Origin: Prevotellaceae bacterium
Lineage (GTDB): Bacteria; Bacteroidota; Bacteroidia; Bacteroidales; UBA932
Direction: 5' to 3'
DNA length: 11,947 nt
Assembly: GCA_031289385.1 (NCBI GenBank)
Contig: JAITPP010000208.1
Location: forward strand, 1 to 11,947
Notes under the pieces: generated by a model
What the model was told of the DNA's origin: nothing
Databases searched by the model: none
What the model saw: the letters and a program-made list of their open reading frames with translations, nothing else
Made by a program: the position numbers and the translations under genes
Part shown: positions 6,083 through 11,947 of the stretch, piece after piece
Numbering within the stretch: the stretch's first letter is position 1
How the letters are laid out: every line of letters starts with the position of its first letter

Positions 6083-6598
6083 ATGACAGCAAAATACCAA
6101 GTTGATGCTATTGACCAGAAAATTCTTTACTTTTTGGTTAAAAATGCGAGAATTCCTTTTCTGGAAATAGCTCGGGAATGCGGCATATCAGGTGCGGCAA
6201 TCCACCAACGTGTAAAAAAAATGGAAGAAGCCGGTATTATAGTCGGCTCACAACTTATTGTTAAACCTAAATCTCTTGGTTATGATTTATGCGCTTTTGT
6301 CGGTATTTCATTGGTGCAATTGAGTATGTATAACTCAGTTGTTGAACAATTGACAAAAATATCAGAAGTTGTTGAATGCCATTTTGTTACAGGCGGATTT
6401 GCTATGTTGGTTAAGGTTTATTGCCGCGACAATTCACACCTTATGGAGGTTTTGGTTAATACTATCCAGAATATTCCCGGAATTTCAAAAACAGAAACAT
6501 GGGTTTCGCTGAACCAAGCAATAAATCGTCAGATTTATGTGATGGATAAAAAAGTTTCGAAAACAAAGAAAATACGTAAAGGTATTAATATTTCGTAA
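6083..6598 (+). CDS. Lrp/AsnC-family transcriptional regulator
   Basis: The 171-residue protein has the two-part Lrp/AsnC structure. The N-terminal winged helix-turn-helix covers residues 8-62, with DQKILYFLVKNARIPF, EIARECGISGAAIHQRVKKMEEAG and the IIVGSQLIV wing. The C-terminal ligand-sensing RAM domain covers about 68-152, with the VTGGFAMLVKVYCRDN core. A basic tail (KKVSKTKKIRK) makes it about 15 residues longer than typical members. Such proteins form dimers or octamers that bind DNA and respond to amino acids, but the ligand and targets cannot be read here. It has its own promoter and ends 5 bases from the end of convergent ispD. Its position beside tRNA-Leu is probably coincidental. 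Confidence 0.93.
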   Translation: MTAKYQVDAIDQKILYFLVKNARIPFLEIARECGISGAAIHQRVKKMEEAGIIVGSQLIVKPKSLGYDLCAFVGISLVQLSMYNSVVEQLTKISEVVECHFVTGGFAMLVKVYCRDNSHLMEVLVNTIQNIPGISKTETWVSLNQAINRQIYVMDKKVSKTKKIRKGINIS

Positions 6599-6617
6599 TT
6601 TTTTTATACGAATTTTT
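6592..6617 (+). terminator. Possible terminator after the Lrp/AsnC gene
   Basis: TTCGTA (6592-6597) and TACGAA (6607-6612) form a 6-bp stem around a 9-base A/T loop, followed by T residues to 6617. The stem includes the end of the regulator gene, and its loop covers the ispD stop codon. It is weak, and there is no comparable T-run on the minus strand. Confidence 0.35.
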
Positions 6618-7266
6618 CAGCAAAAACAATATCCGACGGAAATGTAATTTTTATATTTTCGCGGTGTCCTTCTATGAAATTTATTGTTACTCCCGACTTT
6701 TCAACAACAGATGCATCATCTGTAAATTCGGGAATATATGTTTGTTTGTAGGCTTGTTTTATAATATCTTGCGCAAATATCTGAGGTGTTTGCACAATAT
6801 AAATTCCATCGCGATTTACAATTTCGCTCGTATTTTCGCGTATTTTTCGTATCGATTCGTTTATTTGTAATACAGGAACGGCATTGCCTTTTTCTGTTGC
6901 CAAATCAAAACATTTTCTAATTGTTTCAACGTTTATCAGTGGGCGCACTCCGTCGTGAACGGCAATAATTTTATAATTTTCAGAAATTTTTTCAAGTGCA
7001 TTTTGCACCGAATGAAATCGGGTTATTCCGCCATTTATTATTGTGTGATTGTGTTTAAAATCATATTTAATACACAGGTTTTTCCATGTTTGTATTTGAT
7101 TTTCGGGAAGTGTAATAATTATATCAAGATTTTCATCAAAGTCAATAAATTTTTCGATAGTGTGCATCAAAACAGGTTTGTTGTTTATCAACAAAAACTG
7201 TTTGGGAACGGGGTTTCCCATTCGCGAGCCTATACCTCCTGCAACAATTATTACTGCGTTTTTCAT
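6604..7266 (-). CDS. ispD: 2-C-methyl-D-erythritol 4-phosphate cytidylyltransferase
   Basis: IspD joins CTP and MEP to give CDP-ME in the cytoplasmic non-mevalonate isoprenoid pathway. The 220-residue product is near the family length (about 225-236). The nucleotide-binding start VAGGIGSRMGNPVPKQF (8-24) carries the catalytic arginine and lysine (R15, K22). Other family segments are AVHDGVRPLI, NRDGIYIVQTPQIF, FTDDASVVEKSG and the C-terminal EGHRENIKITFPSDI, which holds the second conserved lysine. The similar TarI/IspD-like cytidylyltransferases share the fold, but these motifs fit IspD. It begins 7 bases after the YhbP-family gene stop, so the two are very likely cotranscribed. It converges on the Lrp/AsnC gene. 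Confidence 0.95.
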   Translation of the reverse strand: MKNAVIIVAGGIGSRMGNPVPKQFLLINNKPVLMHTIEKFIDFDENLDIIITLPENQIQTWKNLCIKYDFKHNHTIINGGITRFHSVQNALEKISENYKIIAVHDGVRPLINVETIRKCFDLATEKGNAVPVLQINESIRKIRENTSEIVNRDGIYIVQTPQIFAQDIIKQAYKQTYIPEFTDDASVVEKSGVTINFIEGHRENIKITFPSDIVFAEKFV

Positions 7267-7273
7267 TATTAAT

Positions 7274-7702
7274 TTATTCTGATTTTTTCCAAATTATTTT
7301 TTTTCCAAAACCTAACATATTGTTTGTATATTTGGCAAAGGTGATTTCGAGCGTCCACAAATCGGCGGTGTGTATAATTGCATACGGAAATCGTTTTATG
7401 TAAATATTTTTACAGCGTTTTTTCATTTCGTTTGCGGGTTGCGCGGCTATTCCGTTAATCTGCAATCCTTGAATTTTTCCTACAATTTTTGTTTCCAAAA
7501 CGATAGATGCTGCAACATTTTTACATGTTTTCATATCGTTAAAATGTTTTGTTTTATTTTCGGAATAAAAAACAAAAAAATTATTTTCGGTATCGTAAGC
7601 GTAGAACACGTTGGCGCAATATGCACTAACGCCATCAAATGTTGCAAGAGTAAGTACATGATGTTTTTTTATAAACGATATTATTCGTTTGTCGATTTCC
7701 AT
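7274..7702 (-). CDS. YhbP/UPF0306-family protein (pyridoxamine-phosphate-oxidase fold)
   Basis: The 142-residue protein matches the UPF0306 family of E. coli YhbP (about 147 residues) along its length: HHVLTLAT near the start, YCANVFYAYD (28-37), the ENKTKH segment (48-53), RFPYAII (104-110), and the diagnostic ending TNNMLGFGKKIIW (126-138). The fold is the split-barrel flavin-binding type of the PNP-oxidase superfamily. The physiological substrate is unknown and neither FMN binding nor activity can be shown here. It is cytoplasmic, with no signal peptide. The gene is 59 bases downstream of the OmpA-like gene and 7 bases before ispD. No TAnnTTTG box lies directly upstream, which suggests read-through from the OmpA-like gene promoter. 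Confidence 0.85.
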   Translation of the reverse strand: MEIDKRIISFIKKHHVLTLATFDGVSAYCANVFYAYDTENNFFVFYSENKTKHFNDMKTCKNVAASIVLETKIVGKIQGLQINGIAAQPANEMKKRCKNIYIKRFPYAIIHTADLWTLEITFAKYTNNMLGFGKKIIWKKSE

Positions 7703-7761
7703 CTTGCTAATTTATTTTGTAAATGAGTAATACGTTCAACTTTTTTGATGTTTTTTTATTT

Positions 7762-8301
7762 TTATTTGTCATAATAATTGTATAAAATAACAAATTCAAC
7801 TCGGCGGTTTTTTGCTCTTCCCTCCAAAGTGTTATTGGTGTCGATAGAAATGGCAGAGCCGTGTCCCAGCGTAAATATTCGCGATTCGATAACTTCTAAT
7901 TCTGCCAGCAGTTTTTTTGCGCTATCGGCTCGTTTTTGCGATAAATCAATATTTATTTTTTCGTCGCCCCTATTATCGGTATGCCCTGTTATAAGAATTG
8001 TTGTATTTGTATATTTATTAAGCACTTTGGCAAAGCGGCTGAAACATGGATGCAGTTCATTAACAATAACATTTTCGTTTACTTTAAACAAAATGCCGTT
8101 TGTGAAAATTACTTTTACGCTATCTTCAACAATGGCAACTTCGGCATCGTTTGATATTTCGTTTGTCAATGCCGTATAAATATCCTGCATATATATTTTT
8201 TTTATTTCTTCGCTTGTGAGTTTTTTTTGCGAAGCGCAACCTGCTGTAAATAATATTAATACAGCAAAAATAATTGTTCTCGTTTTTGTTTTCATTTTCA
8301 T
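7762..8301 (-). CDS. OmpA-family lipoprotein (peptidoglycan-binding domain)
   Basis: The 179-residue protein starts with a basic end, a hydrophobic stretch (10-19) and a lipobox-like FTAGC with acylation at C22, so an outer-membrane lipoprotein is expected. Residues 80-172 form an OmpA C-terminal domain: GHTDNRGD (106-113), LSQKRADSAKKLL (120-132), LGHGSA and GRAKNRRVEF (161-170). D109 and R124 are 15 residues apart, the spacing of the two diaminopimelate-binding residues in OmpA-type domains. It probably anchors the outer membrane to peptidoglycan. No beta-barrel precedes the domain. It has its own promoter in the 57-base gap after trkH. An alternative start at M3 is possible and would not change the prediction. 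Confidence 0.88.
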   Translation of the reverse strand: MKMKTKTRTIIFAVLILFTAGCASQKKLTSEEIKKIYMQDIYTALTNEISNDAEVAIVEDSVKVIFTNGILFKVNENVIVNELHPCFSRFAKVLNKYTNTTILITGHTDNRGDEKINIDLSQKRADSAKKLLAELEVIESRIFTLGHGSAISIDTNNTLEGRAKNRRVEFVILYNYYDK

Positions 8302-8323
8302 ACAAAAGATATTTTTAAGAATA

Positions 8324-8354
8324 CAAAATTACAAAAAAAATAATGTTTATCAAA
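8324..8354 (-). promoter_or_regulatory. Promoter of the OmpA-like lipoprotein gene
   Basis: On the minus strand TAATTTTG (8324-8331) is the -7 box and TTTG (8351-8354) lies 19 bases upstream. Transcription would start near 8317, 16 bases before the ATG. It lies entirely between trkH and the lipoprotein gene, so OmpA-yhbP-ispD may form a separate unit. Confidence 0.55.
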
Positions 8355-8358
8355 CTTG

Positions 8359-9804
8359 TTATTGATGTTTATCGCGCAAAAATAGTAAAAAGAATCCGTA
8401 AATCTCTAAACGTCCAAGCAGCATAAACAGCGGAAACGTAAGTTTTATAATATACGGAAGTTCTGCATAATTGCCAAACGAGCCGTATTTGCCTATTCCG
8501 GGTCCTACATTTCCCATAAACGAAAGTGCTGTTGTAAATCCCGAAAGTAAATCTATGTTAAATATTGATAAAATAAGCGTTGCAACAAGAACTATAAATA
8601 AATACAGCGAAATATACGTCATTGCCGACGATACGCGCCGTTCGTCGATAATATTGTTTGCCAAACGCACCGACACTACGGCATTGGGATGTTGTCGCAT
8701 TTTTACCTGTGCCACTATCGAACGCCACATTATGTAAATTCTATCAACTTTTATACCGCCCGAAGTTGAGCCTGCACAAGCGCATTGAGCCGAAAAATAT
8801 ATTAAAACACACATTGCCACAGGATGCCAAACGGTTGTGTCGGAAGTTGCAAATCCCGAAGTGCTGGCTATTGATACAACTTGAAATACAGAATGATAAA
8901 TTGCATCAAAAAAGCCTGTATGATTTCCGTTCATCAAAACGCTTATTGTTACAATTATCGCTCCAACTCCCATTGTTGTTAAATAAAATCTAATTATCGG
9001 CGAACGAAATATTGCTTTTGAACGTCCTGTAACTGCCGAAAATATCATTCCGAAGTGCATACCCGAAATAATCATAAATATTATTATTATTATTCCTATG
9101 GGAACGCTGTTGAACGAGCCTACGCTTGCATTTTTTGTACTGAATCCGCCCGTTGCTACTGTTGAAAAAGCGTGATTTATTGCATCGAAAAAACTCATGC
9201 CGAATAACACAAGAAGGGCTGTTAAAATTATTGTTATACCAATGTAAACCGAAACTATTACACGTAATAATTGTTGTGCTTTGAAATGGAAATTATCTTT
9301 TGCCAGCGTTGAAACTTCGGCATTGGTAAGCCGCATTTTTGTAGAGTGCTGCGATTGCAATACAATCACTGCAAACAATACTATTCCTATGCCTCCGATG
9401 TAATGCGTAGCCGAACGCCAAAACAACAAGCCGTGCGGCAAACTTTCGATATCTAAAAGTATTGTTCCTCCTGTGGTTGTAAATCCCGAAACGCTTTCAA
9501 ACCATGCGTTTGCAACGTTAAATTCGCCGCCCCACAAAACGTATGGCAACATTCCGAAAACACAACTTGTAAGCCATGCAAATATTACAAAAATATTTAT
9601 TTCTTTATTATTCAGATTGGGATTTTTCGGAACAAAAATAAACGGAAAACTACCTACCGTAAACGTTATAAACGAACTCAACAATAAAGGAAAAAAATCA
9701 GAGCCTATGCCGTCGAATACGGAAACTAATGCTGAAACAAGCATAAATGCTGCATTTATCAGCAGCACAAAACTAATATATCGTACAATTAAACCCGGTC
9801 TCAC
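8359..9804 (-). CDS. trkH: Trk-type potassium uptake transporter subunit
   Basis: TrkH is the membrane-embedded K+ channel-like subunit of Trk systems and normally works with a cytosolic TrkA NAD-binding partner. The 481-residue protein is full length. Its four selectivity-filter loops are visible: SGFTTTGGT (106-114), TVATGGFST (215-223), SIASTSGFAT (311-320) and MGNVGPGIG (430-438). CAGSTSGGIKVDRI (343-356) and the terminal FPLFMLLGRLEIY are typical TrkH sequences. The filter glycines are intact. The start is GTG (9802-9804), 6 bases after the stop of the upstream HAMP gene, indicating a shared transcript. An ATG start would remove part of the first membrane helix. No trkA is in this window. 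Confidence 0.95.
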   Translation of the reverse strand: MRPGLIVRYISFVLLINAAFMLVSALVSVFDGIGSDFFPLLLSSFITFTVGSFPFIFVPKNPNLNNKEINIFVIFAWLTSCVFGMLPYVLWGGEFNVANAWFESVSGFTTTGGTILLDIESLPHGLLFWRSATHYIGGIGIVLFAVIVLQSQHSTKMRLTNAEVSTLAKDNFHFKAQQLLRVIVSVYIGITIILTALLVLFGMSFFDAINHAFSTVATGGFSTKNASVGSFNSVPIGIIIIIFMIISGMHFGMIFSAVTGRSKAIFRSPIIRFYLTTMGVGAIIVTISVLMNGNHTGFFDAIYHSVFQVVSIASTSGFATSDTTVWHPVAMCVLIYFSAQCACAGSTSGGIKVDRIYIMWRSIVAQVKMRQHPNAVVSVRLANNIIDERRVSSAMTYISLYLFIVLVATLILSIFNIDLLSGFTTALSFMGNVGPGIGKYGSFGNYAELPYIIKLTFPLFMLLGRLEIYGFFLLFLRDKHQ

Positions 9805-9810
9805 TGTTTT

Positions 9811-10581
9811 TTAATTTTCTTTTTCGTATTTTTTAGTAAGTTCGGTAAGTTTTTTTACCTCATTATTCAATGCCGAAATTTCATCTTTCGTATCAATATT
9901 TACATTATACGGAACACGTGTTTCGGTGAAAGCATTTACGCCTTTAACTATCTTTACCATTGGCGATATGAAATATATATATATAAAATAATTGAGCAGA
10001 AAAATTAATATTATACAAGTCAAAATAGCAATAATTGCAGGCATAATCATTCGGTAATAATTATCGTTCATAAGCAGCGAATTGCCTTCCACTTCTTTTT
10101 GATTCATAAGAAACAGTTTGCCTATAAATTTTGATACATCTTCATAACTGTCATGCAACTCGTTATAGTAATGTGTGTATAAATATTTTCTGTCGTCTCG
10201 CGCAGGTTTAATAATATAATTTGCTATTTTTATGTATTTCAAATAGCAAATGTTAAGCGAATCTAAAACCTGCTGTTCGCCTTTCAGTGTAATTCTGCTT
10301 TTAGCATCGTCGTAAGCCGCATTGTAACTTAAAATATCGGCATTAAAAGCCGACAACGCAGAATCGCTTTTTGTTGAAACATAATCAAGCAGAATCATAT
10401 TTTGATTATAAAATAATCGTTGCATATTATTTGCTGCGTTCATACTTTTCACATTTTCGGCAACAACAATCGATACCGACGAACGTATGCGTTGCATCTC
10501 AAAAGCGATTGTAACTCCCGCCAAAAACAAAATAAACGCAACAACCGTACATCCTAAAAATATTTTTTTGCGAATACTCAT
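9811..10581 (-). CDS. Membrane protein with four-helix sensor region and HAMP domain, no output domain
   Basis: The 256-residue product has a first membrane helix (about 7-27), a helical periplasmic region of about 150 residues like the four-helix-bundle ligand-binding domains of chemoreceptors and kinases, a second helix (about 179-205), and a HAMP-like segment (206-254, SPMVKIVKGVNAFTE and KDEISALNNEVKKL). It then stops: no kinase, GGDEF or methyl-accepting region follows. The frame ends 6 bases before trkH, so cotranscription is very likely. A regulatory or sensory role for TrkH, or a decayed kinase, are both open. ATG at 10581 is chosen because the longer frame from TTG at 10611 would start within the -7 promoter box. 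Confidence 0.7.
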   Translation of the reverse strand: MSIRKKIFLGCTVVAFILFLAGVTIAFEMQRIRSSVSIVVAENVKSMNAANNMQRLFYNQNMILLDYVSTKSDSALSAFNADILSYNAAYDDAKSRITLKGEQQVLDSLNICYLKYIKIANYIIKPARDDRKYLYTHYYNELHDSYEDVSKFIGKLFLMNQKEVEGNSLLMNDNYYRMIMPAIIAILTCIILIFLLNYFIYIYFISPMVKIVKGVNAFTETRVPYNVNIDTKDEISALNNEVKKLTELTKKYEKEN

Positions 10582-10600
10582 CCCATTAAATTTAATTTTG

Positions 10601-10608
10601 CAAAGATA
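10601..10608 (-). promoter_or_regulatory. -7 promoter box of the HAMP protein-trkH unit
   Basis: TATCTTTG on the minus strand is a canonical TAnnTTTG box, 19 bases before the chosen ATG. It lies inside the longer alternative reading frame, which decides the start at 10581. No TTTG -33 box is seen at 17-19 bases. Confidence 0.6.
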
Positions 10609-10729
10609 CAAAATAAATTATTAGTTGCTAACAATAAATTATAAAATATTAATGCGCTCATAATAAATATTTTAAAATAAAATGTTTTTAAGAAATTTTA
10701 ATAAATGTTACCAATTCATATTTTTTTTG

Positions 10730-10737
10730 TATTTTTG
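10730..10737 (+). promoter_or_regulatory. -7 promoter box of the AlkD-type gene
   Basis: TATTTTTG fits TAnnTTTG and ends 19 bases before the ATG at 10757. The -33 box is not recognisable, so this is a weaker call. It is divergent from the HAMP-trkH promoter, about 120 bases away. Confidence 0.45.
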
Positions 10738-10756
10738 ATAAAAAATTTAATCATCA

Positions 10757-11482
10757 ATGGAAAAAAGTAGTACACATGCAAGTGTCATTGTAGAGCAATT
10801 GCGAACGTTAGGCGACAAACAAAAAGCAAAAGAAATGACACGATATTTTAAAACCGGCTATGGAGAATATGCCGAAAGTGATGTCTTTTTAGGAATTGGC
10901 ACTCAGGATTTGCGCAACATTGCAAAAGAGAATTTTAAAGCGATGAATCTTTCGCAAACAGCTTTGCTTTTACAGTCGAAATATCACGAAGTACGCCGCA
11001 CAGGCATTGAAATTCTTGTGCAAAAAATGACAAAAGAAAAAGACGAACATAAGCGTCAAAAAATTTTGCTATGCTATTTAAATAACATCGATGGCGTAAA
11101 TAATTGGGATTTGGTAGATGCCTCTGCTCCCAGTATTCTCGGCGCGTTCATTGATGATAAAGATAAAACTATTCTTTATGATTTTGTTGTATCCGACAAT
11201 TTGTGGAAACAGCGCATTGCAATTATAACCACATTTTATTTTATACGCAAAGGCAATTTTGGCGACACGCTTGCAATTGCCGAAATGTTTATGGACAATA
11301 AACACGATTTGATACACAAAGCCGTTGGTTGGATGCTGCGCGAAATAGGCAAACGCAACGTTGAAACAGAATTGCGATTTCTCGACAAATATGCAGCAAA
11401 AATGCCCCGAACAGCGTTAAGATATTCAATCGAAAAATTTGATGCCGACTTACGCGAATATTATATGAATTTGAGTGAATGA
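10757..11482 (+). CDS. alkD: AlkD-type DNA alkylation repair protein (DNA glycosylase)
   Basis: AlkD proteins are all-helical HEAT-like repeat glycosylases that excise positively charged N3- and N7-alkylated purines without flipping the base. The 241-residue product fits the family (about 220-240). The catalytic-cleft residues are visible: NNWDLVD (W117, D121), WKQRIAI (R153) and HKAVGWMLREIGKR (W192), corresponding to Trp109, Asp113, Arg148 and Trp187 of Bacillus cereus AlkD. GTQDLRNIAK (48-57) is also characteristic. The gene stands alone, with a -7 box 20 bases upstream and repeats downstream, and converges on a partial gene. No alkylation-response operator could be recognised. Substrate range may differ from the Bacillus enzyme. 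Confidence 0.9.
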   Translation: MEKSSTHASVIVEQLRTLGDKQKAKEMTRYFKTGYGEYAESDVFLGIGTQDLRNIAKENFKAMNLSQTALLLQSKYHEVRRTGIEILVQKMTKEKDEHKRQKILLCYLNNIDGVNNWDLVDASAPSILGAFIDDKDKTILYDFVVSDNLWKQRIAIITTFYFIRKGNFGDTLAIAEMFMDNKHDLIHKAVGWMLREIGKRNVETELRFLDKYAAKMPRTALRYSIEKFDADLREYYMNLSE

Positions 11483-11544
11483 GTTATAGTCGGAAGTCTG
11501 TTTTTTGTTGATTTGCTTATTTGTTGATTTGAAGCACGCAGATG

Positions 11545-11571
11545 ACGCAGATAGGACAGATTTACACAGAT
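11545..11571 (-). repeat. Dispersed word repeat, copy B
   Basis: This is the reverse complement of 1415-1441: ACGCAGAT (11545-11552), three bases, then ACAGATTTACACAGAT (11556-11571). The two blocks match exactly across about 10 kb. Confidence 0.75.
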
Positions 11572-11589
11572 TTTTTGATTTAAAAAAAT

Positions 11590-11642
11590 CTTGACAAACT
11601 TGATAAACTTGATAAACTTTCAAACTTCTTTATAAACTTTAT
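11590..11642 (-). repeat. AAGTTTATC/AAGTTTGTC repeats
   Basis: On the minus strand AAGTTTATCAAGTTTATC and AAGTTTGTCAAG form short tandem copies of the word that makes up the 17-bp repeat at 5122-5155, in opposite orientation. Confidence 0.65.
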
Positions 11643-11686
11643 GTTTAAAATTAAAAAGAGAAAAAAATAATATCATAATAAAAAGA

Positions 11687-11724
11687 AAAAGCGTTTCTCC
11701 GAAATATTTTTGAGAAACGCTTTT
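11687..11724. terminator. Strong bidirectional terminator hairpin
   Basis: AAAAGCGTTTCTC (11687-11699) pairs perfectly over 13 bases with GAGAAACGCTTTT (11712-11724), with a 12-base loop. The minus-strand 3' side is rich in T (TTTTTCTTTTT), fitting termination of the leftward partial gene. The plus-strand side has a shorter T-run after the AlkD-type gene. Confidence 0.8.
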
Positions 11725-11751
11725 CTATTAACTATCATCGTATTTCCAATG

Positions 11752-11842
11752 ACTAACGACTAAATACTAACGACTAAATACTAAATACTAACGACTTATA
11801 ACTTACGACTTACAACTTACGACTTACAACTTACGACTAATC
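11752..11842. repeat. Thirteen-unit heptamer array overlapping a gene end
   Basis: Thirteen consecutive 7-mers on the plus strand run from ACTAACG and ACTAAAT types to ACTTACG and ACTTACA types. On the minus strand, shifted in phase, the first type reads TTAGTCG or TTAGTAT and resembles the TTAGTGA units of the other arrays. The stop codon of the partial gene (11837-11839) lies inside the last unit. Confidence 0.8.
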
Positions 11843-11947
11843 TTTAACAACTTTCAAAACATCGCCATTATCTTCTACAATTTTTTTCATCCAAAATTCG
11901 GGTAATTGAGGGTGTGCCTGTTGTACGGGATAATTTTCACTATACCC
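11837..11947 (-). CDS. 3' end of an unidentified protein gene (partial)
   Basis: The last 36 codons of a minus-strand gene are visible, running off the right edge of the window and ending in TAG (11837-11839). The readable C-terminus contains HPQLPEFW followed by MKKIVEDNGDVLKVVKD. I do not recognise the family. Codon use looks coding and the frame is open to the edge. The stop codon and the last codon fall in a 7-bp repeat unit, and a strong terminator hairpin lies about 110 bases downstream. Confidence 0.6.
   Translation of the reverse strand, partial: GYSENYPVQQAHPQLPEFWMKKIVEDNGDVLKVVKD

Larger units (their letters stand above)
11483..11836. other. Repeat-filled gap after the AlkD-type gene
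   Basis: No gene is seen in these 354 bases. The gap holds short TTGTTGATTTG repeats (about 11507-11531), word repeat copy B (11545-11571), AAGTTTATC-type repeats in reverse orientation (about 11590-11642), a strong terminator hairpin (11687-11724), and a heptamer array (11752-11842) that runs into the next gene. Confidence 0.7.

Noticed and set aside
6083..6598. Functional link between the Lrp/AsnC gene and the neighbouring tRNA-Leu
   Set aside because: The genes are divergent with separate promoters, and the Lrp/AsnC family name does not show leucine sensing here.
7778..8179. 133-codon plus-strand frame opposite the OmpA-like gene
   Set aside because: It is antisense to a gene with intact domain motifs, lipobox and promoter; the product is serine-rich with no family resemblance.

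Overview
This AT-rich window looks like a Bacteroidota chromosome, probably order Bacteroidales. The main support is at least seven copies of the Bacteroidota sigma-ABfr -7 box TAnnTTTG. Four of them also have a TTTG -33 box 17-19 bases upstream. The gene families fit this assignment. Ten complete protein genes, one partial gene and one tRNA are supported.

Left part (1-5115). kbl (minus strand) and gcvT (plus strand) are divergent, and both act in glycine metabolism. A secreted TraB/GumN-family protein and a cytoplasmic protein made of twelve 34-residue TPR units follow gcvT on the plus strand. The gaps between these genes are full of short AT-rich repeats.

Middle (5116-6082). About 720 bases hold no protein gene. 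They contain degenerate repeat phrases, an inverted-repeat MITE-like element, a cluster of small palindromes, a terminator and a tRNA-Leu(CAA) read leftward. The tRNA and an Lrp/AsnC regulator gene have divergent promoters.

Right part (6083-11482). The Lrp/AsnC regulator converges on a leftward block. Read 5' to 3' on the minus strand, that block is: a membrane protein with a four-helix sensor region and HAMP domain but no output domain; the K+ transporter subunit TrkH; an OmpA-type lipoprotein with its own promoter; a YhbP/UPF0306 flavin-binding-type protein; and ispD of the MEP isoprenoid pathway. An AlkD-type DNA glycosylase gene on the plus strand is divergent from the block. The last 465 bases hold more repeats, a strong terminator hairpin and the 3' end of an unidentified minus-strand gene.

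Most of the genes are ordinary housekeeping functions. The least explained material is intergenic. A 7-bp tandem repeat family (consensus TTARTGA and variants) recurs at four main sites and in both orientations, often touching stop codons. Other repeat phrases are shared between gaps about 6-10 kb apart. The stand-alone HAMP sensor placed 6 bases before trkH is the most interesting protein-level observation. I see no clear evidence of a new defence or mobile system.
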